The notes below the pieces were generated by a model, which saw only the letters and a program-made list of their open reading frames with translations, was not told the DNA's origin and did no database searches. The translations under genes were made by a program, and so were the position numbers. Of a stretch of DNA of 64,000 bases, positions 44,896 through 53,373 are shown in pieces. Positions within the stretch are counted from its first letter, which is position 1. Every line of letters begins with the position of its first letter. The stretch is taken from contig CAVTVA010000003.1 of assembly GCA_963738185.1 (NCBI GenBank), forward strand, positions 620,001-684,000, in the 5' to 3' direction. Source of the stretch: AP-15 sp963738185 (GTDB lineage: Bacteria; Pseudomonadota; Alphaproteobacteria; ATCC43930; CGMCC-115725).

Positions 44896-45345
44896 TCATC
44901 CGGCGGAGCCCCGCCCAATCGCCGCCGCGGCGCGCCGCGCCAGCTCGTCGCGCGACAGATCCTCGATACGGGTGGCGATCCACCAGCGGTTCCCGGCCGG
45001 ATCGATCACACCGGCGTTGCGGTCGCCGTAAAACTTATCTTCGGGGGCAGACAGCGAGGTGGCGCCGGCGTCGAGCGCGCGCCGGTAGGTTGCGTCGGCG
45101 TCGGCCACATAGAGGTGGATCGTCGCCGGCATCGGCGCCGATTCGGCCGGAACGTCGGCGATCATCACTGCCGAGTCGCCGATGCGGATTTCGGCATGGC
45201 CGATGCGCCCCTGCGGCGCCGCGAGCCGCATAGTTTCTTCGGCGCCGAAAGCTCGCTTGACAAAATCGAGCAGCCGGGCCGCACCCTCGACCACCAGATA
45301 GGGGGTGACGCTGTGATATCCCTCGGGGATCGGTTTTACCGCCAT
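44896..45345 (-). CDS. VOC-family (glyoxalase/PhnB-like) protein
   Basis: A 149-residue protein; ATG 45345 follows GGAGAGA. The fold shows YHSVTPYLVVEGAARLLDFV then KRAFGAEETMRLAAPQGRIG, HAEIRIGDSAVMIADVP, ATIHLYVADADATYRRALDA and DKFYGDRNAGVIDPAGNRWW. This is the PhnB-like branch of the vicinal oxygen chelate superfamily, which includes bleomycin-resistance-like and epimerase-like proteins. The function is not predictable from sequence. Confidence 0.9.
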   Translation of the reverse strand: MAVKPIPEGYHSVTPYLVVEGAARLLDFVKRAFGAEETMRLAAPQGRIGHAEIRIGDSAVMIADVPAESAPMPATIHLYVADADATYRRALDAGATSLSAPEDKFYGDRNAGVIDPAGNRWWIATRIEDLSRDELARRAAAAIGRGSAG

Positions 45346-45424
45346 AGCAATCTCTCCGTCGCGGCCGCTGCCGCAATCCGGGCCGATCATAGCGCGCTTC
45401 CGCCGGCGATCGAGCCTCGACGCA

Positions 45425-46588
45425 TCAATGCGGCGACAATGCATCGGCCCGGCGGTCCGCGAGCGCCAGCCGACCCTCGCCCACTTCCCGCTCGGCGGGC
45501 GCATCCCCCTGCTCCCTCGTGTGCTCGGCAAGCGCGACGCTCGCTTCCGCCGGGTGCTGCGGCGCGTCGGCGGCCCCTCCATCCCTCAGAAAAGCGATCA
45601 GCTTTTCCCGCACCTCGCAGCGCAAATCCCAGGCCTGGCCGGGGTTGCGGGCGCTGACCAGAGCGCGCAACTCGACCTTCCCCTCGGGCAGGTCGGTCAC
45701 CTGCAGCTTTGCCATCTTGCCGTCCCACAGCCTGCTTTCGTGCAGCACCTGATCGAGCTTTTGCCGCAACCGGTCGAGCGGGACCGTGTAATCGACATGC
45801 AGCACCACCGCACCGATCTGCGCGGCGTTTTCATAGGTCCAGTTCTGGAACGGCTTTTCGATGAAATAGGTCAGCGGCACGATCATCCGCCGCAGATCCC
45901 AGAGGCGGATCACGACATAGGTGCTGGTGATGGTCTCGATCCAGCCGTTCTCGCCCTCGACCACCACCTGGTCCTCGACCCGGATCGGCTGGGTCATCGC
46001 GATCTGGATGCCGGCCAACAGGTTGCTCAGCACCGGGCGGGCCGAGAGGCCGAGGATCAGGCCGGCCGCCCCGGCCGACGCCAACAGGCTCACCCCATAT
46101 TGCCGGACCGCGGCAAAGGTCATCAACGCCGCGCCGATCGTGACGATCCCCAGCACGGTCCGCGCCGCCCGCTGCAAAATCTGCATCTGGGTGATGTGCT
46201 TGCGGGCCAGCAGATTGTCGTCGGTGTCGGTGCGGAAGCGGCGCAGGTAGAGCTCGACCCCGACATCGAGCGCGATCGCCGCAGCCCAGCCGATCGCCAG
46301 GATAAACGCCACCAGCAGCGCGCGGGCGATCAGCACCGTGGGGCCCGCTGCAAACCGCGCCCCGGGCAAGCACATCCCGAGCACGATGATCATCAGGATC
46401 GCGGTCGCCGGCCCCTGCCCACGCGCCAGCAAGGTCTGCAGAAATGGGCTGACCCGCCCAGACAAGCGGATCAGCCAGCGCGCCAGCCAGCGGTAGACGC
46501 CAAAAACGATCAGTGTCGGCACGATCATGATGATCAGGCCGATCACCCAATGCGGTATCCAGGTCAAAGCTGCTCTCACCGCCCCCAT
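45425..46588 (-). CDS. MscS-family mechanosensitive channel
   Basis: A 387-residue inner-membrane protein. Four hydrophobic helices lead to the pore helix and upper beta domain: LLASAGAAGLILGLSARPVL then SNLLAGIQIAMTQPIRVEDQ and VVVEGENGWIETITSTYVVI. These are the signature TM3 and beta segments of MscS. The C-terminal cytoplasmic cage continues to about residue 340 and ends in a charged tail. ATG 46588 follows GAGGGG. These channels release solutes under hypo-osmotic shock. Confidence 0.92.
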   Translation of the reverse strand: MGAVRAALTWIPHWVIGLIIMIVPTLIVFGVYRWLARWLIRLSGRVSPFLQTLLARGQGPATAILMIIVLGMCLPGARFAAGPTVLIARALLVAFILAIGWAAAIALDVGVELYLRRFRTDTDDNLLARKHITQMQILQRAARTVLGIVTIGAALMTFAAVRQYGVSLLASAGAAGLILGLSARPVLSNLLAGIQIAMTQPIRVEDQVVVEGENGWIETITSTYVVIRLWDLRRMIVPLTYFIEKPFQNWTYENAAQIGAVVLHVDYTVPLDRLRQKLDQVLHESRLWDGKMAKLQVTDLPEGKVELRALVSARNPGQAWDLRCEVREKLIAFLRDGGAADAPQHPAEASVALAEHTREQGDAPAEREVGEGRLALADRRADALSPH

Positions 46589-46750
46589 CAAGACCCCCTC
46601 GTCTCAGCCGCGCGCAAGCGCCGGTTGGCGGCGCCCGATCTCGGGGGTAACGCTTAATCGCGGCAATTTTCGCATTGCCGCCCCTCGCTTGCCACACCCG
46701 AACGCACTACTCTGCGGCCGATTAGCGGCAGATCGAGCGGAGCGCGGGTC

Positions 46751-47923
46751 ATGGGCATCGAAGCAAAAACCGCCATCATCGAGCATCTGGGGCGTCAGCA
46801 TCAGGCGATGGTGGCGCTGCTTTCAGAGCTCGTCGGCATCGAATCGGGCAGCTACAACAAAGCCGGCGTGGACGCGGTCGAGGCCCGGCTGCGCGCCTGG
46901 CTCGAAGCCGCTGGTATCGCCTGCGAGATGTTTCCGCACGACCGCTTCGGCGGCTGCATGGCGGCGCGCCTTCCCGCCGGTGGGGTTGGGGGCGGCGGCA
47001 ACCGGCCGATCGTGCTGATGGGCCATTGCGACACGGTCTTCCCCGACGGCACCGTCGCCCAGCGCCCGTTCCGCATCGACGGCGATCGGGCGTTCGGGCC
47101 GGGGGTTACCGACATGAAGGCCGGCCTGGTGATGAACACCTTTGTGCTCGACGCGCTGAAGCGATTTGGCGCCCCCTGCCCGCTCGTCGGCCTCTACACC
47201 GCCGACGAGGAGATCGCGTCCCCCTCCTCGCGCCCGGTCATCGAGGCCGAGGCCAAGGACGCGCGCGCCGTCTTCAACGCCGAGCCCGGGCGGCCCTCCG
47301 GCAACCTCGTCTCGCGGCGCAAGGGTGCCGCCTTTATCGAATTGGAGGTGACCGGCCGCGCCGCCCATTCGGGTGCGGCGCACGCCGATGGGGTGAGTGC
47401 CATCGAGGCGATGGCCCGCAAGATCCAGCGCCTGCACAAATTGACCGATTACGATCTCGGCACCACGGTCAATGTCGGGCTGGTGAATGGCGGCCAATCG
47501 GTCAACACCGTGGCGCCGCGGGCCACCGCCGGGATCGACGTGCGCTTCCCGACCCTCAACATCATGGAAAAGGTCCTCGGCGAGGTGCGCGAGATTCTGA
47601 ATTACCACGAATTGCCCGGCAGCGAGAGCCGCATCCTGCGCCAGGGCAACTTCCTGCCATTGGAGCAGGACGAGGCCAGCCGCGCCTTGCTCGACCATTA
47701 CGCCCGCGCGGCCGCCGGCCTCGGCATGCCAGGCGTCGGCGGCGAGGCAACCGGCGGCTCGGCCGACAGCGGCTTCACCGCCGCCCTCGGCACCCCCACC
47801 CTATGCGGCACCGGCCCGGTCGGCGGCAACGCCCACACCGACCACGAATGGTGCCGCCTCGACACCCTAGTCCCCCGCGCCCAAGCCCTCGCGCTGACCA
47901 TTCTAGAAGTGGCCGCCGGCTGA
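46751..47923 (+). CDS. M20-family metallopeptidase (carboxypeptidase G2-like)
   Basis: A 390-residue enzyme with the di-zinc site of M20 peptidases: IVLMGHCDTVFPDGTV (His, Asp), FGPGVTDMKAGLVMNTF (bridging Asp), GLYTADEEIASPSSRPVIEA (catalytic Glu-Glu), FNAEPGRPSGNLV and a final His in GGNAHTDHEWCRLDTLVPRA. The dimerisation domain is GAAFIELEVTGRAAHSGAAH. Family members cleave C-terminal Glu from folates, or N-acyl amino acids. ATG 46751 is used; there is no strong Shine-Dalgarno site. No signal peptide is present. Confidence 0.92.
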   Translation: MGIEAKTAIIEHLGRQHQAMVALLSELVGIESGSYNKAGVDAVEARLRAWLEAAGIACEMFPHDRFGGCMAARLPAGGVGGGGNRPIVLMGHCDTVFPDGTVAQRPFRIDGDRAFGPGVTDMKAGLVMNTFVLDALKRFGAPCPLVGLYTADEEIASPSSRPVIEAEAKDARAVFNAEPGRPSGNLVSRRKGAAFIELEVTGRAAHSGAAHADGVSAIEAMARKIQRLHKLTDYDLGTTVNVGLVNGGQSVNTVAPRATAGIDVRFPTLNIMEKVLGEVREILNYHELPGSESRILRQGNFLPLEQDEASRALLDHYARAAAGLGMPGVGGEATGGSADSGFTAALGTPTLCGTGPVGGNAHTDHEWCRLDTLVPRAQALALTILEVAAG

Positions 47924-48102
47924 TCGCACCGGATCACGTTCCCAGCCACAGAGTTGCGGCGGCAGCTCGGCACAGACGCAGTCGCTTCAACTACGATGGC
48001 CGTCGCCACGCTCACCTATCTTACGTGCTTGCCGCTATTCATATGTATTAATCTCGGCCAAAAGCGGAGACCCATTCCGAAGAAATACGAGGTCGCAGCG
48101 GG

Positions 48103-48134
48103 CGTAGGGCGGAAAAGCGGAGCGCATTCCGCCT
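48103..48134. repeat. TAGGGCGGAAAAGCG repeat (family E), copy 1
   Basis: CGTAGGGCGGAAAAGCGGAG followed by CGCATTCCGCC is an imperfect palindrome (GGCGGAAnnGCG/CGCnTTCCGCC). It is found in four copies in this 1.2 kb patch, beside RAYT transposase sequences, as expected for REP elements mobilised by RAYTs. Confidence 0.85.
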
Positions 48135-48245
48135 TTGACCCGTTGCCGACATGGTCCTGCCACCGAGGCGCGATGGGCAAAGAGGCCAAGGGCGCGGCGC
48201 GGTCCCGCGGGGGGCGCCGCGCTCGCTTGCGCCATGTCCGCCGCA

Positions 48246-48384
48246 CCGCCGCTCGCCCGTCTCCGGTAACTCGCCGCCGCCCATCCGCCCGGCCGGATAG
48301 AGCCCGCTCGCCACGCATCGGCGGAGCGACGAATACGGCCAATCCGACGGGTGTTCCGCCAACCCGTGTTTGACCGGGTTGAAG
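48246..48384 (-). pseudogene. 3' fragment of a second RAYT transposase
   Basis: On the minus strand the fragment encodes FNPVKHGLAEHPSDWPYSSL then RRCVASGLYPAGRMGGGELP and ETGERR. It parallels the C-terminus of the RAYT at 48540-49081 (FNPVKHGLVGHPADWPHSSF) at about two-thirds identity. It begins just beside a family E repeat and lacks its own N-terminal domain and stop codon, so it is a decayed partial copy. Confidence 0.8.
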
Positions 48385-48387
48385 CAA

Positions 48388-48440
48388 GCGTAGGGCGGAA
48401 AAGCACGCGCAGGGCGGAAAAGCGGAGCGCATTCCGCCTT
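48388..48440. repeat. Family E repeat, copy 2 (doubled)
   Basis: GCGTAGGGCGGAAAAGC is followed directly by GCAGGGCGGAAAAGCGGAGC and GCATTCCGCC, so the left half is present twice. It abuts the RAYT 3' fragment. Confidence 0.85.
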
Positions 48441-48539
48441 CCATCGAACGAGAGAAGCTGCCGAGCGCGACTTAGGAGAGGCCCGCTGGTCGCGGCGCTG
48501 TTCCGCCGTGATGTCATGCTCGCTTGCGCAGTTTCGGTC

Positions 48540-49081
48540 TCACCGCCGCTCGCCCGTCTCCGGTAGCTCGCCGCGGCCGCTGATCCACCCAGCGGGATAG
48601 AAACCGCCCGCGACGCACCGGCGAAACGAGGAGTGCGGCCAATCTGCCGGGTGTCCTACCAGGCCATGCTTGACCGGGTTGAAATGCGTGTAATCCATGT
48701 GAGCCGCAAAATCCCGATCGTCGCGGATCGTGTGCTCCCAATAGCGCCGCTGCCAGATGCCGCGTTCGCCGCGGCTGGTCATGACCGGCGATCGAGATTC
48801 GCCGGTGGCCAAGGACTTCGAGAACGCGATCTTGATCGCGCGCCAACGGCCGGGAAAGTCGGCATCGCCTTCCCCGGCGAAAGCCGGGGTCCACAGGCAG
48901 TGCATGTGGTCGGGGAGCACGACCCAGGCCTCGATGTGGAACGGCGCGCGCACGCGTACCTGCCGGACCGCTTTCCGCAGCGTGTCGATTTGGATGACCA
49001 GCAGATCCGAGCGGCGGTCAAGCAGGTTCACCGTAAGAAGAACGTTCCACCCGGAACCTGATTGCGGCGATAATCCGGCAT
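48540..49081 (-). pseudogene. REP-associated tyrosine transposase (RAYT), frameshifted
   Basis: ATG 49081 starts MPDYRRNQVPGGTFF, the standard RAYT N-terminus. Near 49034 a base is missing, and the frame then continues TVNLLDRRSDLLVIQIDTLR, FHIEAWVVLPDHMHCLWT (HxH pair of the Y1 transposase fold) and GIWQRRYWEHTIRDDRDFAA HMDYTHFNPVKHG to the end. The catalytic Tyr lies in MDYTHFNPVKHG or RRYWEH. An insert TPAFAGEG, encoded by a REP-like palindrome, interrupts the usual LWTLP-GDADF. These housekeeping-type transposases move REP palindromes by single-strand cleavage. Confidence 0.85.
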
Positions 49082-49109
49082 GCGGCGAATATACTCGGCC
49101 TCGAGGACC

Positions 49110-49140
49110 GGCGGAATGCGCTGCGCTTTTCCGCCCTACT
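49110..49140. repeat. Family E repeat, copy 3
   Basis: GGCGGAATGCGCTGCGCTTT followed by TCCGCCCTACT is a complete unit in inverted orientation relative to copies 1 and 2. It lies 30 bases upstream of the RAYT start, a typical position for a RAYT-linked REP. Confidence 0.88.
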
Positions 49141-49178
49141 TTCTGGGAAGATGAGGGTGTTAACGCGCGCAACGTTGG

Positions 49179-49232
49179 CGGCGGAATGCGCTGCCCCGCG
49201 GGTCGGGCCCGCGGGCTAAAGGCTTTTCCGCT
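49179..49232. repeat. Family E repeat, copy 4, split by a GC palindrome
   Basis: GCGGCGGAATGCGCTGC is separated from GGCTTTTCCGCTCTG by CCGCGGGTCGGGCCCGCGGG, itself a hairpin. This looks like a unit into which a second palindrome was inserted. Confidence 0.7.
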
Positions 49233-49364
49233 CTGTGCTGTTGCGTGCCGTTTCAGCAACATCAAAATAGCCATAATCGTACCCTATTCTGCGGTTCGAC
49301 GCAGGGTTTGCAGAGTGGGCGCCCGGACCGTCGAGGAGGGGCGTGTCTGTCGATGTACCGCAAA

Positions 49365-49480
49365 AAGAGGAGGCGCCGGGGCGGAACACAAATGGCCGGT
49401 TCCAAAAAGGGCCGGTCCGGCAATCCCCAGTGCCGGTCCGGCCCCAGTGCCGGTCCGGCAAGGAGGCGGCCGGGCGATCC
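49365..49480 (+). pseudogene. Degenerate DUF5681-like N-terminus
   Basis: AATGGCCGGTTCCAAAA encodes NGRFQK, and shifting by one base at the A-run 49404-49408 gives KGRSGNP, together the NGRFQKGRSGNP start typical of DUF5681 proteins found near phage terminase genes. Three copies of GCCGGTCCGGC follow (49411-49460). The frame then decays. The call is tentative and rests on 12 residues. The remaining 250 bases up to 49713 hold nothing I recognise. Confidence 0.4.
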
Positions 49481-49713
49481 GCCGAGCGCCTGGGGCCGCG
49501 CAAATCGACCGAGCCGACGACCTCGTCAGCGGACACGAGATTGGCCTCGCGGGCGCGGCGCTCCACCTGTTCCCGACCTGCAAAGAACAGGCGGAACAGG
49601 AGCGCGCGACGGCGCAGCCCCGCGCGTCGAGCGGGGTTCGTCGGCGGCATCTGCGGCCTCCCCTCCTCGCCATCGCCGGCGTATTCTGTCGGCCGATATT
49701 GGAGCACCGGCTA

Positions 49714-50188
49714 ATGCCCGACGGGCCGCGCTACGAAGATGATTTCTATGCCTGGACCCAGCACCAGGCGGCGGTGCTGCGCGAGATGGCGGCGACCGAC
49801 AACCGCTTCGACCGCGAGCATGTCGCCGAGGAGATCGAGGATTTGGGCAAGAGCGAGCGCGACGCGGTGCGCAGCCAGGATCCGCCGGATCATCGAGCAT
49901 TTCCTGAAGCTCGCCTATTCTCCGGCCGATCGGCCCCGCTTCGACTGGATGGACACGATCGACGACGCACGCCAGACGCTGTCCGACAAGATCACCCCAA
50001 CACTGCGGCGCGACGCCGAGGCGGCTCTCGCCAATCTTTATGCGCAAGCCCGGCGCAACGCTGCCCGCCGGTTGCGCCGATACGGCGAGGCGGATGCCGC
50101 CGACGCCCTGCCGCGCGTATGCCCCTATTCGCTCGACCACATCTGCCGCGAGGATTGCTATCCCGAACGCCCAGGAGGAAACCAGTGA
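49714..50188 (+). pseudogene. DUF29 protein, tandem copy 1, frameshifted by one extra G
   Basis: ATG 49714 starts MPDGPRYEDDFYAWTQHQAA then VLREMAATDNRFDREHVAEE and IEDLGKSERDAVRSQ, the DUF29 N-terminus. At GG 49878-49879 one extra base shifts the frame. The next frame continues IRRIIEHFLKLAYSPADRPR to CPYSLDHICREDCYPERPGG and stops at 50188. Copy 2 has the same sequence without the extra G. DUF29 proteins are small and helical with no known biochemical function. Confidence 0.9.
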
Positions 50189-50270
50189 GCCGCCACCCTG
50201 CCGAGCCAGCAACATCGGCAGATCGGGGCCGCTCAGGTCTTGAACTGCGCCGCCACAGAGGACGGTGACG

Positions 50271-50744
50271 ATGCCTGACGGGCCGCGCTACGACGATGAT
50301 TTCTACGCCTGGACCCAGCACCAGGCGGCGGTGCTGCGCTCGCTGCAGGTCTCCGACAACCGCTTCGACCGCGAGCATGTCGCCGAGGAGATCGAGGATT
50401 TGGGCAAGAGCGAGCGCGACGCGGTGCGCAGCCAGATCCGCCGCATCATCGAGCATTTCCTGAAGCTCGCCTATTCTCCGGCCGATCGGCCCCGCTTCGA
50501 CTGGATGGACACGATCGACGACGCGCGCCAGACGCTGTCCGACAAGATCACCCCAACACTGCGGCGCGACGCCGAGGCGGCTCTCGCCAACCTTTATGCG
50601 CAAGCCCGGCGCAACGCTGCCCGCCGGTTGCGCCGATACGGCGAGGCGGATGCAGCCGACGCCCTGCCGCACGTATGCCCCTATTCGCTCGACGACATCT
50701 GCCGCGAGGATTGCTATCCCGAACGCCCAGGAGGAAACCCGTGA
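50271..50744 (+). CDS. DUF29 protein, tandem copy 2 (intact)
   Basis: A 157-residue protein; ATG 50271 lies behind GAGGACGGTG. It reads MPDGPRYDDDFYAWTQHQAA then VLRSLQVSDNRFDREHVAEE, IEDLGKSERDAVRSQIRRII, EHFLKLAYSPADRPRFDWMD and ends CPYSLDDICREDCYPERPGG. This is a complete DUF29 domain. It differs from copy 1 mainly at residues 23-28 (RSLQVS against REMAAT). The copies, including intergenic DNA, repeat every 555-557 bases. Function is unknown; DUF29 genes often occur in multicopy families, from memory. Confidence 0.92.
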   Translation: MPDGPRYDDDFYAWTQHQAAVLRSLQVSDNRFDREHVAEEIEDLGKSERDAVRSQIRRIIEHFLKLAYSPADRPRFDWMDTIDDARQTLSDKITPTLRRDAEAALANLYAQARRNAARRLRRYGEADAADALPHVCPYSLDDICREDCYPERPGGNP

Positions 50745-50825
50745 GCCGTCACCTGCCGAGCGAGCAACATCGGGAGATCGGGGCCGCTCAGGTCTTGAAC
50801 TGCGCCGCCACAGAGGACGGTGACG

Positions 50826-51300
50826 ATGCCAGACGGACCGCGCTACGACGATGATTTCTACGCCTGGACCCAGCACCAGGCGGCGGTGCTGCGCGAGATG
50901 CCGGCGACCGACAACCGCTTCGACCGCGAGCACGTCGCCGAGGAGATCGAGGATTTGGGGAAGAGCGAGCGCAACGCGGCGCGCAGCCAGGTCCGGCGGA
51001 TCATCGAGCATCTGCTGAAGCTAGGCTACTCCGGTTCGGCGCGGCCGCGTTTCGGGTGGATCGAGAACTCTGCGCGACGCGCGGCAGGAACTGTCCGACC
51101 GATTTACTCCGACGTTGCGACGAGATGCCGACAACAATCTCGGCAAGCTCTACGCCGATGCACGAGAGCGCGCCGAAGCGAGCCTGCGCGAATACGGCGA
51201 GCCCGCCGCCGCTGATGCCCTGCCCCAGACCTGTCCGTGGGGACTCGACGACATCTGCCGCGGCGGTTGGTATCCCGATCGGCCTGGAGACAAGCCATGA
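50826..51300 (+). pseudogene. DUF29 protein, tandem copy 3, frameshifted by one extra A
   Basis: ATG 50826 starts like copy 2 and runs to RPRFGWIE. At AA 51066-51067 one extra base shifts the frame; the next frame continues LRDARQELSDRFTPTLRRDA, NNLGKLYADARERAEASLRE and CPWGLDDICRGGWYPDRPGD, stopping at 51300. Its C-terminal half is much more diverged from copies 1 and 2 than its N-terminal half, so it is either older or mosaic. The stop overlaps the next gene's ATG (ATGA). Confidence 0.88.
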
Positions 51301-52196
51301 CCCGTGATTTCGTAGGCTACGGCGCCGCGCCGCCGCACGCCGGATGGCCCGGCGAGGCGCGCATCGCCGTCAACTTTGTGATCAATTTCGAGGAAGGCTC
51401 GGAATTATCCTATCCGGCCGGCGACGGCGTCTCGGAGGGCGGGCTGACCGAGATGCTCGGCAGCGATCTCGGGGTCCAGGGCCGCGACCTCGCCGCCGAG
51501 AGCATGTTCGAATACGGCGCGCGGGTCGGCTTTTGGCGGCTGCACCGCATCTTCACCGGTTTCCAGGTGCCGGTGACGATCTTCGGCTGCGCCCGCGCCT
51601 TCGAGGCCAACCCGCCAGCGGCGGCGGCGATTGCCGCCAGCGACTGGGACATCTGCAGCCACGGCTACCGCTGGACCAACCACCCGGGTTTGCCGGAGGC
51701 CGAGGAGCGCCGGCAGATCGCAGCCGCGGTTGATCTGATTCGCCAAACTACCGGCAAGACCCCGCTCGGCTGGTACTGCCGCTATGCCCCTTCGGAAAAC
51801 ACCCGGCGGCTGTTGGTTGAGCATGGCGGGTTCCTCTACGACAGCGACACCTACAATGACGAGCTGCCCTATTGGGTGCGAGTAGGCGACAAGCCGCATC
51901 TGGTCGTGCCTTATTCGCTGACCACCAACGATTCGAAATTCGGGCGCGGCGTGTTCGGCTCGGGCGAGGATTTTTTCGCGTTTCTGCGCGACAGCTTCGA
52001 TCTCCTCTACGAGGAAGGAGCGGACCGGCCGCGCATGATGTCGATCGGCTTGCACATGCGGCTGACCGGCCATCCCGGCCGCGCCAAGGCGCTGATCCGC
52101 TTTATCGAATACATCCGCGCCCATGACCGGGTCTGGATCTGCCGGCGCGAGGACATCGCCCGCCACTGGATCAGCCGCTTCCCGCCGCCCGCGTAA
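51297..52196 (+). CDS. PuuE-like polysaccharide deacetylase-family hydrolase
   Basis: A 299-residue enzyme; ATG 51297 follows CTGGAGA and overlaps the DUF29 copy 3 stop. The NodB fold shows RIAVNFVINFEEGSELSYPA, FEYGARVGFWRLHRIFTGFQ, PVTIFGCARAFEANP, WDICSHGYRWTNHPGLPEAE and GWYCRYAPSENTRRLLVEHG. The start MTRDFVGYGAAPPHAGWPG closely follows the PuuE allantoinase branch, which opens the allantoin ring in purine breakdown. Substrate specificity is not certain, as the branch also contains other amidases. Confidence 0.9.
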   Translation: MTRDFVGYGAAPPHAGWPGEARIAVNFVINFEEGSELSYPAGDGVSEGGLTEMLGSDLGVQGRDLAAESMFEYGARVGFWRLHRIFTGFQVPVTIFGCARAFEANPPAAAAIAASDWDICSHGYRWTNHPGLPEAEERRQIAAAVDLIRQTTGKTPLGWYCRYAPSENTRRLLVEHGGFLYDSDTYNDELPYWVRVGDKPHLVVPYSLTTNDSKFGRGVFGSGEDFFAFLRDSFDLLYEEGADRPRMMSIGLHMRLTGHPGRAKALIRFIEYIRAHDRVWICRREDIARHWISRFPPPA

Positions 52197-52752
52197 CCGC
52201 GACCAGCACGTCAGCGCTTTCGGCGTCATCCGGGCGGCGCACCGGCGTTCATGCGGGCGGGCAAGGCATGCCCGATTTTTGCCTCGCCGGCCCCCCGCGG
52301 ATCAGCGCCGCGGCAGGAGGGCCTTAAATAAACAAAATGCGATCTCGCGAGCGCGTCCACACTACGCTAACAAATCTTAAGATTGGCGGCCACCGGCTGC
52401 GCCGCGTCCTCTTGCCGGTCGGGATCCCTGAAAATTTCGCAAGAATATCGCGCCTATCACAAGAATAAATGTTAAGGGGTCCAGAAATACAAACGCAATG
52501 TCGCCGGGGCGCTCAGGTGATCCTGCCTCGCTCGGCGAAATTGGGACAGAACGCGAAAATGCACCGAGGGTTGACAGCCCCGATTTACCCTGTTTAGCTT
52601 GGCTCGTCCCTCCCTGTCCTACCCGGATGCGTCCGCAACAATCCGGGGGGCGCCGATCTGCATTCCCAAGCCCATCCGATACAGTTGGCATGGCGACCCG
52701 CTCGCTCGTGCCCGCGGCGCGGGATTGCCCAACCAGAAGGAGACGATGTCGG
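52197..52752. other. Intergenic region without a recognised gene
   Basis: A 556-base gap. The central part (about 52320-52500) is AT-richer, with runs such as CTAACAAATCTTAAGATT, and probably carries promoters. A leftward open frame across 52691-52377 includes a hydrophobic stretch (IAFVFLDPLTFILVIGAIFL), but it has no start codon or ribosome binding site positioned for it. No RNA gene is evident. Confidence 0.5.
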
Positions 52753-53361
52753 ATGCCCTTGCGTCAGACGATCGGCATTTCGCTCGCGCTGCTGATGGCC
52801 TCCGCCGGCGCGATGGCCCAGACGCCAGACCAGGGCACCTCCCAGCGATCGAGTCAGCCTCCCGATCCCAGCCGCCAGAAACTTGTCAATCAACCCGCAA
52901 ATACCGGTTCCCCGCGCCAGGCCGCTTATTCGCGCTCGGCGTATTCCCGCCCGCCAATGCGGATGACCTGGCGCCCAAGGGGAGCCATGCAAATCGGGCA
53001 GGCGGCGTGGTACGACCTGGTCGGCAGGGAAACCGCAAATGGCGAGCGGCTCGACACAGTCACCCCAACCGCCGCGCATCGCTCGCTGCCGCTGGGCTCA
53101 TGCGCAAGGGTTGTCGATCTCGACACCGGGCGCGCCGTGATCGTCAGGATCAATGACCGCGGCCCCTACCATCGCCGCTTTCTGATCGATCTGTCGCCGC
53201 GCGCCGCCCAAGTGCTGGGGATGCGCTATGCCGGGGTGGCGGCGGTTGCGGTCGAGCCCGTCGCCGTGGCGCCCGTCGCAGTCGCGCCGCCGGCAAATGC
53301 CGCGGCACGGTCGACCATCGCCGCCGCATACCGAATAGCGGCGACCAATGTCACCCAATAG
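52753..53361 (+). CDS. RlpA-like double-psi beta-barrel protein (septal ring lytic transglycosylase family)
   Basis: A 202-residue exported protein with a signal peptide (MPLRQTIGISLALLMASAGA ending MAQTP). Residues about 75-150 form the RlpA DPBB domain: IGQAAWYDLVGRETANGERL, PTAAHRSLPLGSCARVVDLD, RAVIVRINDRGPYHRRFLID and LSPRAAQVLGM. The motif VRINDRGPY holds the catalytic Asp typical of RlpA. A Val/Ala/Pro-rich tail replaces the SPOR domain. AAGGAG lies 11 bases before the ATG, a long spacing. It is likely a periplasmic glycan enzyme. Confidence 0.9.
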   Translation: MPLRQTIGISLALLMASAGAMAQTPDQGTSQRSSQPPDPSRQKLVNQPANTGSPRQAAYSRSAYSRPPMRMTWRPRGAMQIGQAAWYDLVGRETANGERLDTVTPTAAHRSLPLGSCARVVDLDTGRAVIVRINDRGPYHRRFLIDLSPRAAQVLGMRYAGVAAVAVEPVAVAPVAVAPPANAAARSTIAAAYRIAATNVTQ

Positions 53362-53373
53362 CCCGGGCGGTCC

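Noticed and set aside
48100..49240. Repeated palindromes as a possible CRISPR array
   Set aside because: Units vary in length and orientation and spacers are not of equal length; there are no cas genes. They fit REP elements.
49216..49707. Leftward frame upstream of the DUF29 array, a possible terminase-like protein
   Set aside because: Only a short stretch (ANLVSADEVV) looked familiar, and there are no phage structural or integrase genes around it.
52377..52691. Leftward frame with a hydrophobic stretch in the 556-base gap
   Set aside because: No start codon with a ribosome binding site is placed to give a small membrane protein, and the rest of the frame is random-looking.
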